Origin: Ceratopteris richardii
Taxonomy: Eukaryota; Streptophyta; Polypodiopsida; Polypodiales; Pteridaceae
Direction of reading: 5' to 3'
Assembly (NCBI GenBank): GCA_020310875.1
Contig: CM035412.1
Span: 132,747,374 to 132,811,373 of the forward strand
Length of the DNA: 64,000 nt
The position numbers and the translations under genes were made by a program. The notes beneath the pieces were generated by a model that saw only the letters and a program-made list of their open reading frames with translations, had not been told where the DNA came from and ran no database searches. Every line of letters starts with the position of its first letter. The first letter of the stretch is position 1. Shown piece after piece: positions 33,616-44,886 of this stretch.

Positions 33616-35480
33616 TTCCCAAAAGAAGCTTTTTGCATAGGATCAAAGACATCAGTGAACATGAATTTTTGAGTAGCTCGTATTGAACCGTCTGTTGGGA
33701 AGGAGAAACACTCGATTTTTTCCAAAATATAGCCTTCAGAAACATGTTTACCATGTGCCTCACGTTTGGGCAGAGGACACCATTTCATATTTCTACACAT
33801 GTAGCAAACTAGCAAAATTCAAACGACCAAAGCTTGCATGCCAAAGCTTTGCATCTAACATAGCCTCATAATCTTGAACTACATAGGTTGAATCATTAAT
33901 AGATTTTGCATAATCTATTATCTTATACAGCCCATGACATAAAATTCTAGAAGCAATAATGATGTTGCCATTTGATAGATCATGAACTTGTACATCTGTC
34001 TTGAATATATTTCACAACCAAGCCGATCTTGGCTAATGTTGAAACTGATAACAAATTTTTCTTGCTACTTGGCACAAATAAAGCATCCAACAATGTAAAA
34101 GAACTACCATCAGTAGTGGTCAGAATGATCTTACCAACTCCCATGACAGGATAAATGGGTCATGACTACAAAAAGTAATAAATGCCCATTCTTCATTCTA
34201 CACAAGATTTGTAGACTCTAATTTGGGTGTAGAGGCTTCTACAGCAACCATTCTAGACTCTTTTTTCTTTGCCTCTTTCACACCCACGTTTGGCCAAATC
34301 TTTATGACATGATCGTTTCCTTTATACTATTTGCAAAACAATCTCTACTTTTCTATTTTCTTCTTCTCTCCATCATCCTTCTTTGATTGTGCATAATTAC
34401 CAGATTTTTGCTTACTAGTAGATAAGCTCCATTTACCTTTGCCCTTTTGACTAGCCAAGAAAGCTCGGTTTGCAACATGCATAATGGACTTGTTTTGCCT
34501 AGATTGATCTTCTTGCAATAGAACAGAGAATAACTCCTCAAATGTTAAGGAATTTGGATTGCCTTTCATCACCAATCGAGAAGCAAAACTCTGATATGAA
34601 TCTGGAAGACCATTCAGAATAATCTACACAAGTGAACTCTCAATCAACACTTCATCAGCAAAAATCAATTGCTCCTTCAAATCTTTGATCTTTGCCAAAA
34701 AAAATTGTCCATGGAATCTCCTTTATTTATGTGCTCCCTCTCTAATTATTTTCAAAGGTAAGCAATATGAGCCTCATTCTTTGTTTGGTATAAAGTGTTA
34801 AGTGTACCCAAGCATCATTTACTATTTTGCACGAGCGAATGTGAGGAATAATGGCACATTTGATAGACAAGGCTATCAGTGCATGTTCTTGAGCATCACT
34901 ACGTCCCAAAAAAGTTGATCTATAGTAGGTGCAGTAGGAACCACAGCACGTACAACAACCTAAAGAATATCACCATCTTTAATGTCATCTGCATCACCTT
35001 TAGTAATTATATTTGCAAATGTAATAGGATTTTTTTCAACATCTTGCACAATATTCCATAGTCCTTTTTCAACCAATAGATGATGCATCATATAAGCTCA
35101 TAATGGGTAATAGGTACCATCCACCATATCCTCAATAGACAACATACAAAATACATCACTACTTTCAGCCATGGCCACTGACTAAAATACCCTGATACAA
35201 AAAAATGAATGTATCTCATAAAGTTTTCCTAAACATGTAGTAGACTTTGAGGAGCTTATAGTGGAAAACCAAAACCTATATATATCTTTAGCACAGAAAG
35301 ACAAAATTGCATGCATAGGCATTCTGATAGTGCATTTGGAGGGCAAAATGAGTTCATATCACAATTTTGACACCACAAATCAAAGATGTTTTGATCTCCT
35401 AATATCCATGAGTACGCTCACCAATTTTTATATGATTTTGAGACTTTGACTAGAGGTATGTCAAGGATGATATAGATGAA
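33616..35480 (-). pseudogene. Copia-1 gag, protease and 5' integrase part
   Basis: On the minus strand: gag (UBN2) around 34345-34900, with S-L-T-F-E-E-L near 34555; a Lys/Ser-rich stretch to 34345; decayed protease region 33950-34250; and gag-pre-integrase/integrase start 33616-33850, with W-H-A-x-F-G-x-L-N-F and a late S-F-G-N block. The codons at 33616-33650 join those at 19265 across the Copia-2 insertion. Many stops. Confidence 0.75.
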
Positions 35481-35490
35481 GTGATGACGT

Positions 35491-35502
35491 GCTCTAATAC
35501 CA
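35491..35502 (-). other. Copia-1 primer-binding site
   Basis: Minus strand TGGTATTAGAGC, the initiator tRNA-Met type with one change, 2 bp from the LTR. Confidence 0.9.
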
Positions 35503-35504
35503 AT

Positions 35505-35731
35505 TGTTGGAGTTTTAGGTATGCAAAAGCACATGAACAACACAAGGAAGAAGAAGAAGCTTGGAGCACAACACACAATATTGAATGTATTACCAAGAGA
35601 ATGTACAAGGATAAGTGACCCATTAGGGTTATGTGCATATATACAAGCCGGGGGAAAAAAAGCTCCAAAAGAGGGAAAAAATGGCTCAAGAGTCCTAGTG
35701 TGTTCATACACATAACTACTTAAATATATCA
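35505..35731 (-). mobile_element. Copia-1 5' LTR
   Basis: About 227 bp, TGTTGGAG...TATATCA. Matches 16403-16633. A minus-strand TATA-like element (TGTATATATGC) lies near 35632-35645. Confidence 0.85.
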
Positions 35732-36479
35732 ATAGATACAACCTTTAGTGGCATCAATTAAGTGGTGGAATTCCTTTTTTATCTTGTAATGATCAAGTTG
35801 TGGCTAGAAACAAAAAACCAAGTGTAAAAAGTTAGGTTGATCATGAAATTTTTCCCTTCGAGGTTAAGAGGCTTGTTGAAGAAAACAGATTATATATCCA
35901 TCCCAACCTCTCTTGTTGAATAACAGGTATTCATGTTTGTTCATCTAACCCAAATTTGTGAGTCATCTATTCATGGGTTGTGCTCTCTCAAGGGTCAATT
36001 TTGTAATATCAAGGTGAGGAAGGTGAAGAGAGGAGGCAATTGTTCCTCCAATTTGGATGGTAATGCCATTAAGATGAATAGTCCAAAGTGGTTTCTTAGG
36101 TGTTGTTCAAAAACTTGGTTGATGATCTCCATGGCTTGAGGATGGAGCGCAACCTAATAATAGAAATGTAGGGCAAAGGTGAGGAGTCATGCTGTATTGA
36201 TGAACACATGTTATCTAGAACATACCTATATATGGGAGAGAGTGCACCATATTTGCAATTCTAGAGACAGAGAGGAAGAGTGTGCAAAAAATTAGTGGTG
36301 GATGGCCATGAAGGAAAGGGTATATATAAGGTTGGCCATGCAAAATTTTGAATTCATTGAATTGAAGGTACATATCCAAGTGTTATGGACAAGGTAGCGG
36401 GGAATCAAAATGTGATAGTTGGGATGTGTGGTTGTAGGTGGCGATGTTGTACAAGTATGAAAACGATGATGTATTCTTG
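35732..36479. other. Unassigned region right of Copia-1
   Basis: Short frames on both strands with no family motif. May be the 3' region of the gypsy remnant that follows, which runs in this direction. Confidence 0.45.
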
Positions 36480-37680
36480 AACCATTTACTAGATTTTTAA
36501 TCATTTCTCTAGTTAAAGTTCGGATAATGAAAGTGACAGGTCCAATAGGTTTATTAATGATAAATGTCCCTATCCATCTAATTTTAAACTTTCTTACCTT
36601 TTTTTAAAGTTTTGAGTAGAAAAATGGAACTGTATCACCAATATTAGAAATAGGAAATTTAAGATTTTGATTGTGCCATTTCTTCTATCTATCCTACATG
36701 TCCTAGAGAATTAAAAAACAAGCCTACTTATCAATTTCTAAGTGGTGGAGAGTTTTGATAGAATGTGTGAGGGATTCGTCAAGCAAAATTTAATGTTGTA
36801 TTCCTATCCGAAAGCTGCATACTATGACTTCCAAAGGTAGAATTGCTTCTAGTTTGAAGGCTATTTTGAAAGGATTATATCCGATTGCAACCTTATATGT
36901 AATAAAATCATCCCAAAGTGTTTTTAGCAATTATAATCCCAATGTGTGGACTGTTCTATGATCATATTTTGGAGTATGTAGTCTAGAAGGCCATTTGTTC
37001 TAGGATCGTAGGGGAAGCTAGATTTATGCTTGAATATATAATGAAACATAATTTTTTTGATACGAAAATTCATTAATTGCATTCCCCTATCTGAAACCAA
37101 TTCTAAAGTTTACCCAAAGCACGAGAAACTATTGCACTACATTCTTCTTCTTAAGAGGCGAAGCTTCTACACACTTTATAGCATAATCAGTACATGTGAG
37201 AAGATACAAATTACCAAAATTTATTGTCGATGAAAAGGATCCATTAAATCCAAACCCCATTTTTGAAAAGGTCCTAGTGGTAGAATAGATTGTAATGGAA
37301 ACAGATGTTCTGATGGTGATTCTCCCAGTTGTTGAAAAGTTTCATATGTTAAAATATGCCAAACATCTTTCTATAGAGTATGGCACCAAAGGCCAAATTT
37401 CCTATTTTCTTGTTAGTCAAATCGATTGCAAAATACCCTATTGTAGCATGATGATGTGCTTCAAAAATGAGTGCACACATCTAAGCTATATGCTAATGAT
37501 GTCTCCATGACATAATATGCCTATATACTATACTATGTAGAGTGAAGTCAGTCTTGGTTGTAGTTGAATTGTCTCAAGGCATAATCCCATTTTCCAAAAA
37601 ACGTGTAAAGTAATTCATACCATGCAGAATTGGTTGAGTGATTCGGGGGATGAGGATGAAGATTTGATAATTGATCAGCA
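36480..37680 (-). pseudogene. Gypsy-e integrase remnant
   Basis: Heavily decayed gypsy integrase. At about 37240-37300 the minus strand gives P-L-G-P-F-Q-K-W-G-L-D, and next Y-L-L-T-C-T-D-Y-A, matching the Gypsy-f integrase (F-Q-K-W-G-L-D-F-I-G ... T-C-T-D-Y-A). Near 36840-36930 comes G-Y-N-P-F-K-I-A-F. At 36480-36640 the C-terminal G-D-T-V-P-F-F-Y-S and K-F-K-I-R-W-I-G-x-F aligns with V-L-F-Y-N-A-K and K-F-K-L-W-W-F-G-P-Y. Stops and shifts every 20-40 codons. Same lineage as Gypsy-f but much older. Confidence 0.75.
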
Positions 37681-37800
37681 ATTGTAAATAATTTGGGATC
37701 AAGAAAGTGCCTTCAATGCTCTCTTGTAGTTCTCTAGAATCTAGTCAACATAAATAATCTACAGTACTATGAGATGCACCTAGGCAATGGTGAATTTTAT

Positions 37801-38160
37801 TGATATATTTTGACAGTGAATTGTGTGAACACACCTAGGGCTATCAAGGCACATTTTTCCCTCTTTAGGATGTTTTTCTCCCTTACCTTGTATATACACC
37901 TATAAGCTAGTAGTTCACTTATCTTTGTGCATTCACTTGGTAACACATGGCTGAAAGATTATGTAACAGTAATCCAGTAGAGAATTGTAAAGTTGAAGTA
38001 AACCAGATCAGAATTGAAGCCTGAAGAAAAGGCGAAGTTTTCTGTAAAGTGAATTTTTGAATTTCACTAAACGCAGTTGTGAAGTTTTTAGTTTTAGGAA
38101 ACTTGCTAAGCAATTGATGATTATAGAGGTGTTCTAACATCACTCTAGCTTAGTTCTAGT
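37801..38160 (+). mobile_element. Copia-4 5' LTR (Copia-1 family, opposite strand)
   Basis: Its first ~170 bp match the reverse complement of the Copia-1 LTR: TGATATATTT, GAACACAC, 'tttttccctcttt', 'cttgtatatacac' and 'cacttatctttgtgcatt.acttggtaa.aca'. The right boundary is approximate. It could be the 5' LTR of the plus-strand copia whose integrase fragment survives at 54195-54485, with later insertions between. Confidence 0.6.
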
Positions 38161-38640
38161 TGAGGCATGGCAATTTTTTGCAGTCTTGTTAGTGAACAAG
38201 CTTTTGCCGCGACATTACATAACCTCAACAAGGTCTTACCAATTTTTATGTGGGAGTGTCTAGTCCCTTTACATAAGGCTTGAAATGAGTTGGAGCAATT
38301 TAATAATGCTCATAAGATCTTTGGAGAGATAAGAAAGTTACTCATATGCTGACCTTGGGAAGGTCCTACCTTGAGTACTACTCAAGGTGGTGTCTAATCC
38401 CTTTCGAGGAATATGATAGAAAATTTAGCATGTCATGTAAACCTTATCTTCTTTTAAGCAAAGAAGGTCTAGTTTCCTTCTTTGTTTTCAAGGAGCTAGC
38501 GAAAAGAAAATTACATCAATGCCACGGAATACAAAATAATAATGACTTAGCAAGTGCGTAGAAAGTTGATGTCTTAATGTGTGCAATCAAATTTCCACTC
38601 CACATGCTACATCTCAAATATCGCAAGCCATTTTGCCGTG
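38161..38640. other. Unassigned region
   Basis: No LTR terminus, primer site or domain recognised; open frames are short. Confidence 0.5.
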
Positions 38641-38649
38641 ATATGTGCA

Positions 38650-39722
38650 GGTTCATACATCTTGTGGCTCTTTTGCTGAAAATAATGAATCTGTCAGGGC
38701 GACTGTTGTCGTGGAGGCGTCAGAAGATAATTCCAAATATGGTATGACCCTTTCTTGCATCACTCTCATCCACTACAGACTCCAGGCATGCATGTTCTCT
38801 TCATCAACATGCTTCCGCTATGTCATACTGCTCTGCTTCGGGGTTCAGAGTGTCCACTATTCTTCCACTATGCTCCTTGCCTATTTTCCACTGGGCCGCC
38901 ATCTCCGCAAAATTGATGGAGAAGAGCTTCTGTAGCACTGCCTGAAACCTTCAAGAATCATAGAAAAATTCCAAACGTTGAGCCTGTATGATTGTCTGCA
39001 GTTTCCTAGCTAGCGCATATGTGACATGGAGGTTTGGAGGTAGATCCTGAATCGCCTGTTGAGGATGAGATCCAGCCATATGAGGCCCTTGAGCACCATA
39101 TTTTGGACCAATATGTGACGCCCCTTGAGGACCATATCATAGATCAGCGTGTGCCGCCCCATAGTCGTGTCCATATGGTTGATTATATGCATATTCAACA
39201 CCATGTACCTGGTGTGGTAGGTACGCCGCGTTGCCCCCATGGTAGGATGTTTGTTGTTGATATTCAGTGCCATGCGGCTGCCATTGCGGGTACACAGCAT
39301 CACTCACATAGTTGGGGGTGTGTTGTTGATGCTGAGGATCTGGGTTAAAAGCGGGAGCTGATGGATTAGCTTGCTTAGCCTATTGTGTAGCCTTGATCTT
39401 ATTGGCGAGACCCATATCTGTTTTCTTCTACTCAAGTACCTTCGAAGTTAGGAAACCATGTTAGCAGATGCTTGCTTACAGAGTTTTCATCCATAGTTTG
39501 TCGAGCTAGGTGAATGAGAAATTCAAATTGCCGTTCAGCATCTCTTTGTGACTAGGTGATCTACCGCAAGCAGAAAACTCATTTCCTCTCTCTCTCAATA
39601 GCGCCGAATAGCTTCAGACCTCTCGTCTCCTTCTGGTGCATCTTATCATGCTCCATCTCCATCTTGGCTTCTCCATTGAGAGTGCTGATAAGCACTTCTG
39701 ATATGGTAGTGCTAAAAAGCAA
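38650..39722 (-). pseudogene. Unidentified gene-like segment with Tyr/His/Gly/Gln-rich stretch
   Basis: One minus-strand frame is nearly open from about 39430 to 38790, with stops near 39384, 39138 and 38961. It begins with a Lys/Glu-rich helical part at 39600-39720 (another frame), then A-N-P-S-A-P-A-F-N-P. Next is about 80 residues rich in Tyr, His, Gly, Gln and Pro (N-Q-P-Y-G-H-D-Y-G, Y-G-P-Q-G, Y-G-A-Q-G-P-H), then a helical stretch with F-Q-A-V-L-Q-K-L-F. It resembles prion-like tails of nuclear plant proteins; I could not name a family. Neighbours suggest it is internal to the LTR element at 39944-40276, so it may be a captured gene fragment. A competing plus-strand 104-codon frame exists at 39034-39348. 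Confidence 0.4.
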
Positions 39723-39943
39723 TTACTATGATGAAAAGAAAAATTGAACTATACAAAGCATATCAACTAAAGATGAAGCATTAGGTAATGATGAATATGA
39801 TAAGAAAAATTAAAATACTGCTTAGAATCACTCTTATTCAAGAAATAGGGGAGGGAGGGAGGGATTATGAATGAAATACATGCTAAAGTGTAAATAACAA
39901 AAGCAAAACTCAAAAGCAAAAGCTATCAAAAAAATTAACCTAT

Positions 39944-39955
39944 GCTCTAATACCA
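39944..39955 (-). other. Primer-binding site of LTR element X
   Basis: Minus strand TGGTATTAGAGC (initiator tRNA-Met type), directly touching the LTR that begins at 39956. Confidence 0.8.
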
Positions 39956-40276
39956 TGTTGAAATGAAAGAAGCTACTCCTAATCTATAATTAATCACAAA
40001 GTAAATCAACTATGGAGGAAGGAACAAAAGATATAAAAACATGATGAATAGATTAAAATGGAAAGAGCTTACAAATGATGCTCTATGAGCATCAAGACTC
40101 CATGAGGAGAGGAAGCACACTCTTGGGAATGAGCTAGAGTGGAATGGCTTATGAAGAATGAAGGGAGGCTTTGCTTATATGGAGTTTGGGAGAATTCCCT
40201 TGCATGTGGGATATATGTGCTTGCATGAGAATGAAAGTAAGTTGGGACAAAAGGGTGGAGCATGGAACTCTCAACA
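39956..40276 (-). mobile_element. LTR of element X inserted in Copia-3 5' LTR
   Basis: About 321 bp with perfect 6-bp inverted ends TGTTGA...TCAACA, the primer site on its left, and a minus-strand TATA-like ATATAAGC near 40170. Copia-3 LTR homology begins immediately to its right (tctggttcatt), so element X entered or truncated that LTR. Its partner LTR was not found. Confidence 0.65.
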
Positions 40277-40659
40277 TCTGGTTCATTTCTAAAGAATATT
40301 TTGCTTATTCCTTATACTATTGTGCATTTCATACACTCAACCTTATGTGTATCATTCCCATAAAAGGATTTTTTAATTGTAATCATGTTGGTTGCTATGA
40401 GCATTTGAAGTTCATAGTCTCATCCAAAGATAATAAGTTTTTTGAGCTAGTCGATGTGCAACCCTATCTATTTTGTATCGACTCTTTCTCCTTGATGCTC
40501 GAAATTATGTAGTGAATTTTATTGCACTTATTGCATGCCTATAAGGTCTATTTGAGTCTCCATAAGCTTAAGGGATCATCTTGTGCGAGTTGGCTAGACG
40601 TAACTTTGTTGTTTTGCAAGTCACTTTCTACCTCCTACAAGCTTCTCCAAGTTCTTTCA
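40277..40659 (+). mobile_element. Copia-3 5' LTR (left part displaced by element X)
   Basis: Matches 53850-54194 through 'cttattccttatact.ttgtgcatt', 'gagcatttgaagttcatagt', 'tttgagctagtcgatgtgca' and the end CAAGTTCTTTCA. This copy holds ~40 bp near 40556-40600 that the 3' copy lacks. Confidence 0.85.
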
Positions 40660-40660
40660 G

Positions 40661-40672
40661 TGGTATCAAAGC
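40661..40672 (+). other. Copia-3 primer-binding site
   Basis: TGGTATCAAAGC, one base from the initiator tRNA-Met consensus, 1 bp after the LTR. Confidence 0.95.
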
Positions 40673-40683
40673 TAGATCAAGAT

Positions 40684-41690
40684 GGGTGATGGATTTCCCT
40701 CAATGATCGAGAAGCTTGATCGACACAACTATGTGGCTTGGAAAATGTGAATGGGAGGTAGAAATCTTTGTGGAATTGTAGTAGGTGATGAAGCTATGCC
40801 TATTCCAAGATCCAAAGGAGGACCTACACAAGAGGAGATAGATAAGCTCACACTTTGGTGTGCAAGGGATGCTTAAGCAAGGTTGCACATACTAAACTCT
40901 ATCTCTGGCTTTCTATTACCACATATTAGAGGATGCAAGAAATCTCAAGAGATTTGGGATGCCCTTGAGACTTTCTTTTGTACTAGTACCAAAACAAAAA
41001 AGAATCATCTTTGAAATGAGTTCAATCAAATGAAGAAGACACCCAAACAAACCATCACAGAGTTTGTTACCAAGGTCAAGGAGGTTCCGGTTCAGCTAGC
41101 ATCCATTGGAGAGTTGATTGAAGAAGAGGCTATCATGAGGCAAATTATCAATGGGATTCAAAGTGATAAGGAATGGAAATCCTTCACCACGGCTTATGAT
41201 CTCATCATAAATGTGCAAACTCTAGACTTCAACATCTTTCTTGGCCAACTCTTCAACCAAGAGGCCAACAATAGCATAAAGGAAGGTAACTCCTATCATG
41301 GAAATTCAGTAGTGCCCTATATACAGAGAAGAAGGATAAGAAGTTGAAAGGCAAGATGAAGGAAGAAAACGAAGAGGAGACTTCCCAAGCCAACTTTGCA
41401 AGCAAGAGCAAGTGGAAAGGGAAGAAGAAAGGACCAAAGCATGACAAAGCCAAAGGTCAGAATGTTCAACCTTGTGCCATATGCGATAGGACCAACCACA
41501 CCATTTAGAATTGTTGGTTCAATGGGAAGACCCAGAAAGGAAGTGGAAGAGGTGGATATGGCAGCAATAGAGGTAGAGGTGGGTATGGTAGCAATGGAGG
41601 TAGAGGTGGATGCAACTTCAACAATAACAATAGAGGCTATAATAGAAGGGACTTCAACAATTATTTAGAAGATCAACCATCATTGCTTCT
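40684..41690 (+). pseudogene. Copia-3 gag
   Basis: Starts M-G-D-G-F-P-S at 40684. The UBN2 domain includes L-D-R-H-N-Y-V-A-W-K and an open block 41030-41347 with E-F-V-T-K-V-K and M-R-Q-I-I-N-G-I. A decayed zinc knuckle lies near 41475-41515 (C-A-I-C-D-R-T-N-H-T-I then a stop where Glu/Asp-Cys is expected), followed by a Gly-Arg-Asn repeat region. In-frame stops near 40748, 40876, 41011 and 41345. Confidence 0.85.
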
Positions 41691-42302
41691 TATGAATCTA
41701 ATCCACAAAGAAGGTAAAGAAGATGATCATTTGTTCTACATAGATTCAGGATGTTCAAGTCATGTTGCAGGTGACATTGCTCTTCTATCTGATCTGGAAA
41801 GTCCAAAGCATAGACATGAAGTAGAAACAGGGGATGACACAAAGCACAATGTGGAGAAGATTGGTAATGGCAAAGCTTCTAATGGCAGGACAAACATTCT
41901 AAGTAAGGTTCTCTATGTACCCACTATCAGTAAAAACCTAATAAGTGTCGGCCAAATAATTGAAAAAGGCTTGCAAGTTAGGTTCACCCAACATGGAGCT
42001 TTTGTGGAAGATCCATGTCAAGGCTTCAAGAAGATAGCCAGAGGTGAGAAGCATGGTAGGCTCTTTACTTTTGAACTAGGGGAAACCAGGAACATAGCTC
42101 TATTCACTTTTGGGTCTCAAACCTTAAGTGAACTTGAAGTGTGGCATAAGAGACTTGCTCATGTGGATGAAAGAAACTTGAAGGATATATGCAGGGATAA
42201 AAGTGTTCTAGGTCTACCCAACATCTCAAAGCAACACATGATCAATAGGTGTGATGCATGCCAGATTGGGAAGGCACAAAGACAACCATTCAACCACAAA
42301 GG
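41683..42302 (+). CDS. Copia-3 protease and gag-pre-integrase
   Basis: About 206 open codons. Protease motif F-Y-I-D-S-G-C-S-S-H-V-A near residue 22. Next comes K-V-L-Y-V-P-T-I-S-K-N-L, and the integrase zinc-binding HHCC region: W-H-K-R-L-A-H, then C-D-A-C-Q-I-G-K. The frame stops a few codons into Gypsy-f LTR sequence. No integrase core follows on either side of the insertion. Confidence 0.9.
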
Positions 42303-42756
42303 AGGCCCTGCAACTTGATTTTCCCAATTAGTTTATCCAAGTCGCAGTCCGTTAATGTTCCAAACTCTGTTTCATACTCTGGTTAGTCCTCTCACAGATT
42401 TATTTAGTTCATACTCCGGTTAATACTTTTCACCATAGATAATGCAGGAGTTATTCCTTTCCGTTACGTAGACTTATTATCCACGCTTAATCTTGCTGTA
42501 TCAATCACAAATTAAATGTAATTACACAGCGATAAGAACAACAATACTCAGAGTTCACGAATACTGCACTATGGCGACTTTGTAGACCGCAATCGCCCAG
42601 ACAGACAGTCTGGCGATACTGCTCGTCATTGCTGAAGCGTCACCGCAATGTCTTTTCATTAGTTGATAAACAGATACATCACTTCGCAATCAACCTTTTG
42701 GTCCGCGTGGTATATGAAAAATAGGGAATTACAATATGCCAATCTAGCGGCTTACA
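42303..42756 (-). mobile_element. Gypsy-f 3' LTR, truncated
   Basis: Matches 50814-51280, ending GCGGCTTACA. The first ~65-70 bp of the LTR are absent. At the junction Copia-3 codons GGAGGCCCTG meet LTR text AAGGCCCTGTAAC, sharing GGCCCTG: a microhomology deletion that also removed Copia-3 integrase. Confidence 0.85.
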
Positions 42757-42798
42757 CTAGCACGCACGGTGGACTTGAACCCGCAACGGAAACAAAAT

Positions 42799-44886
42799 TT
42801 AGGGCTCATCTACGATACCGTGTATGTACATGGTGCGAGCTAATTTAAAAGTTCTAGAAATCTTCTGCTTCAAAGAATCTGGCATCAGTTTTAAGGTTTC
42901 CGGTTCAACTAGCTGTGCATCAGTATGAACAGAGCTTGCGGCAATCACTTGACTCATTAACATATCAACCTGTGTCTGCAAAAATGCCTCTTGCAGGTAG
43001 AAATTATTTGCAAGGGCTGCATCACGACTCAATTTAATGTCTTCAATCTGTTTATCTATTCTGGATAAACGTTCTGCTTGATACCCGAGCTGCTTTTCTC
43101 TTCTCTCCAGCTCTTCAGACTGGAACTGCATGGTCTTGTAATAAGCTGCGATTTCCTTCTGCACTCCTTCAAATTCTTTCTTTAAACAGAGATACCTGCC
43201 AAGCTCTTCCGGTAACTCTTGATCACGCTTGAACAAGGGTTTCGGTAGTTTTATGAAGCTCTGCCTCTGCTTTAAGTACATTGCTGGCCAAAGACTGAGA
43301 GGCTTCTTCTAAAATGTTGTATGCTTCCCGCGTGCTATGTAGTTCATTACCTATGGAAGTCATTGCATCTGTTTTATCAAGGATTTCTCACTTCATCCTG
43401 CTGAGTTTTGTATCCTTTTGACACAGCAAACCAACTTTCTGTGCTAGCTGATCTTGAAGCTGTTGAATTTGTAAGTGTAGGCCATGATTTTCTACCTTAA
43501 CTGCATCCACTTCTTCTTGCAATGGAGTAATATTTGCTTCTAGGATATCAACTTTATGTTGCAATTCGTGACGAATATTATCAGTGACCATTCTGAGTTG
43601 CATCGGGAGTTGCTGTGAGAATTGGATCAACATACGACCCATCGATTCTAATTCTGTAAACATGGGAATCAGAGGAAGAAGAGGAGGAGGAAGTGGTTGG
43701 GATGAAGAGGCTGATAAGAGGTGGTTGGAGGATGGTGGGGAATAATTAGGCGAAGAGGATGAGGAATCCGGTGCTTCAGGGACAATAGGTTGAACGGGGA
43801 CAATGGGCTTGACCGGAGGCATTGGTGGAGGAGTGGGTAAAAGAGTGTTGGATACCAACACTATTCCAGGATTCTGCTGTGTGGTCGCTTCAATTTTGTT
43901 AATTGTCGTATCCACCAAAGCGATCAATTCATCGAGAATTTCCGCAACAATAACTTGCACATCTTCTGGGGTTTGCTGCTGAGAATCCTCCCGAGAAGAA
44001 CTGGCTTTGAAATCAGCAGTAGACACGCCTTGTTCCTATTGCCAGATGGGAGAAGAGTGGTCGGAAGAATCAAGGTGGATTGACGTTGCGGTGTCATGGA
44101 AGATCTCTTCTTCATTGGCTGCGGTGGAACCTTGCACTTGACTTTCAAACAGGCTTATGCGGGTACGTTTTCGGCGAAGGAGTTGGAAGAGATCTTCATC
44201 CTCATCCTCGTCGTCATCTTCAAGCATCCGAGTGGATTCTTCATGCAGTAAGAACGGTGCATTAGGTGGAGGTTGCGCGGCTTGAATGGTGGGAAAAAGG
44301 AGTGTAAGGATGTGGGGAAGGCATGATCGTGGAAGATCACGTTTTTAACATGTTTAATAACCGTAACGCATTCACGATGAATGCGTCGGAAATAATAAGA
44401 GGCAAAATTAACAGGCTCCCGAGAAGCCATGTCAATCATCGAATAAAATAGGCGTGAAATCCCGTAAAGACATTTTTGTAAATGAAGGATAGCTACTAAG
44501 AATTGTAATGTAGTGCGTTCAGGGTCAGGGCAACACAAAATGGCATACTCATTCCATGAGTGCCGAGGAAATAATTCTACCATAGTAGCAAGAGGAAGGA
44601 GAGGACCATTCTCCACTCCTTCGACGGGCAGACGAAATGCTTCAGCAAACGACGTTAAGGTGATGACGGCACGGTTTGTTAAACATGTGATCGGCCAACT
44701 CTGCTCCGTGGCAGGTGTGGCAGCAATGGCAGCAATAATCTGCACGTAAAAGGGTTGACACTCCACTGAATGCCAAGGCAATTCAGCGAAGTTCAATAGG
44801 CCGTGGATACGCAAGAACTCACTCACGTCCTGAGGGAGTCCGTCACGGAAGGTAGCGAAATTGGCTAATGCTTCCATGATGCGCAC
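42799..44886 (-). pseudogene. Gypsy-f third coding region after integrase (unknown function)
   Basis: On the element's coding strand, ~170 bp past integrase. Part 1 (44227-44886, open from M-R-I-M-E-A-L): a compact ~220-residue globular segment with many aromatic residues (F-L-R-I-H-G-L-L-N-F, F-A-S-Y-Y-F-R-R-I-H). Part 2, after a frameshift near 44220: acidic D-D-E-D-E-D-E-D-L, one TAG at about 44037, then a Ser/Pro-rich linker with P-V-K-P-I-V-P-V-Q-P-I-V-P (about 43770-43860). Part 3 (43388-43620 and, after more breaks, 42799-43281): long heptad-patterned coiled coil. Total about 690 codons if unbroken. The position is that of env-like or accessory ORFs in plant gypsy elements, but there is no signal peptide or membrane span. 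The globular part vaguely recalls 'plant transposon' domains; family not assigned. Confidence 0.6.

Larger units (their letters stand above)
16403..35731 (-). mobile_element. Copia-1: Ty1/copia element split by nested insertions
   Basis: Outermost of three nested elements. Its 3' LTR is 16403-16633, its 3' pol half 16634-19270, its gag and 5' pol 33616-35490, and its primer site and 5' LTR 35491-35731. Everything from 19271 to 33610 (plus one 5-bp target duplicate) is a later insertion. The interrupted integrase coding sequence lines up across the gap with no lost codon. Without the insert the element would be about 5.0 kb, normal for copia. LTRs are strongly diverged and all ORFs are broken, so it is old. 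Confidence 0.85.

Noticed and set aside
39034-39348. Plus-strand 104-codon ORF
   Set aside because: The overlapping minus-strand frame reads as a more protein-like Tyr/Gln/Pro-rich sequence continuing beyond this ORF on both sides, so the plus frame is probably its shadow.
42757-42805. tRNA gene 3' half on the minus strand (GCGGGTTCAAGTCC T-arm text)
   Set aside because: The T stem pairs only in part (GCGGG against CCACC), no anticodon arm or 5' half can be found, and it lies inside the Gypsy-f 3' end.
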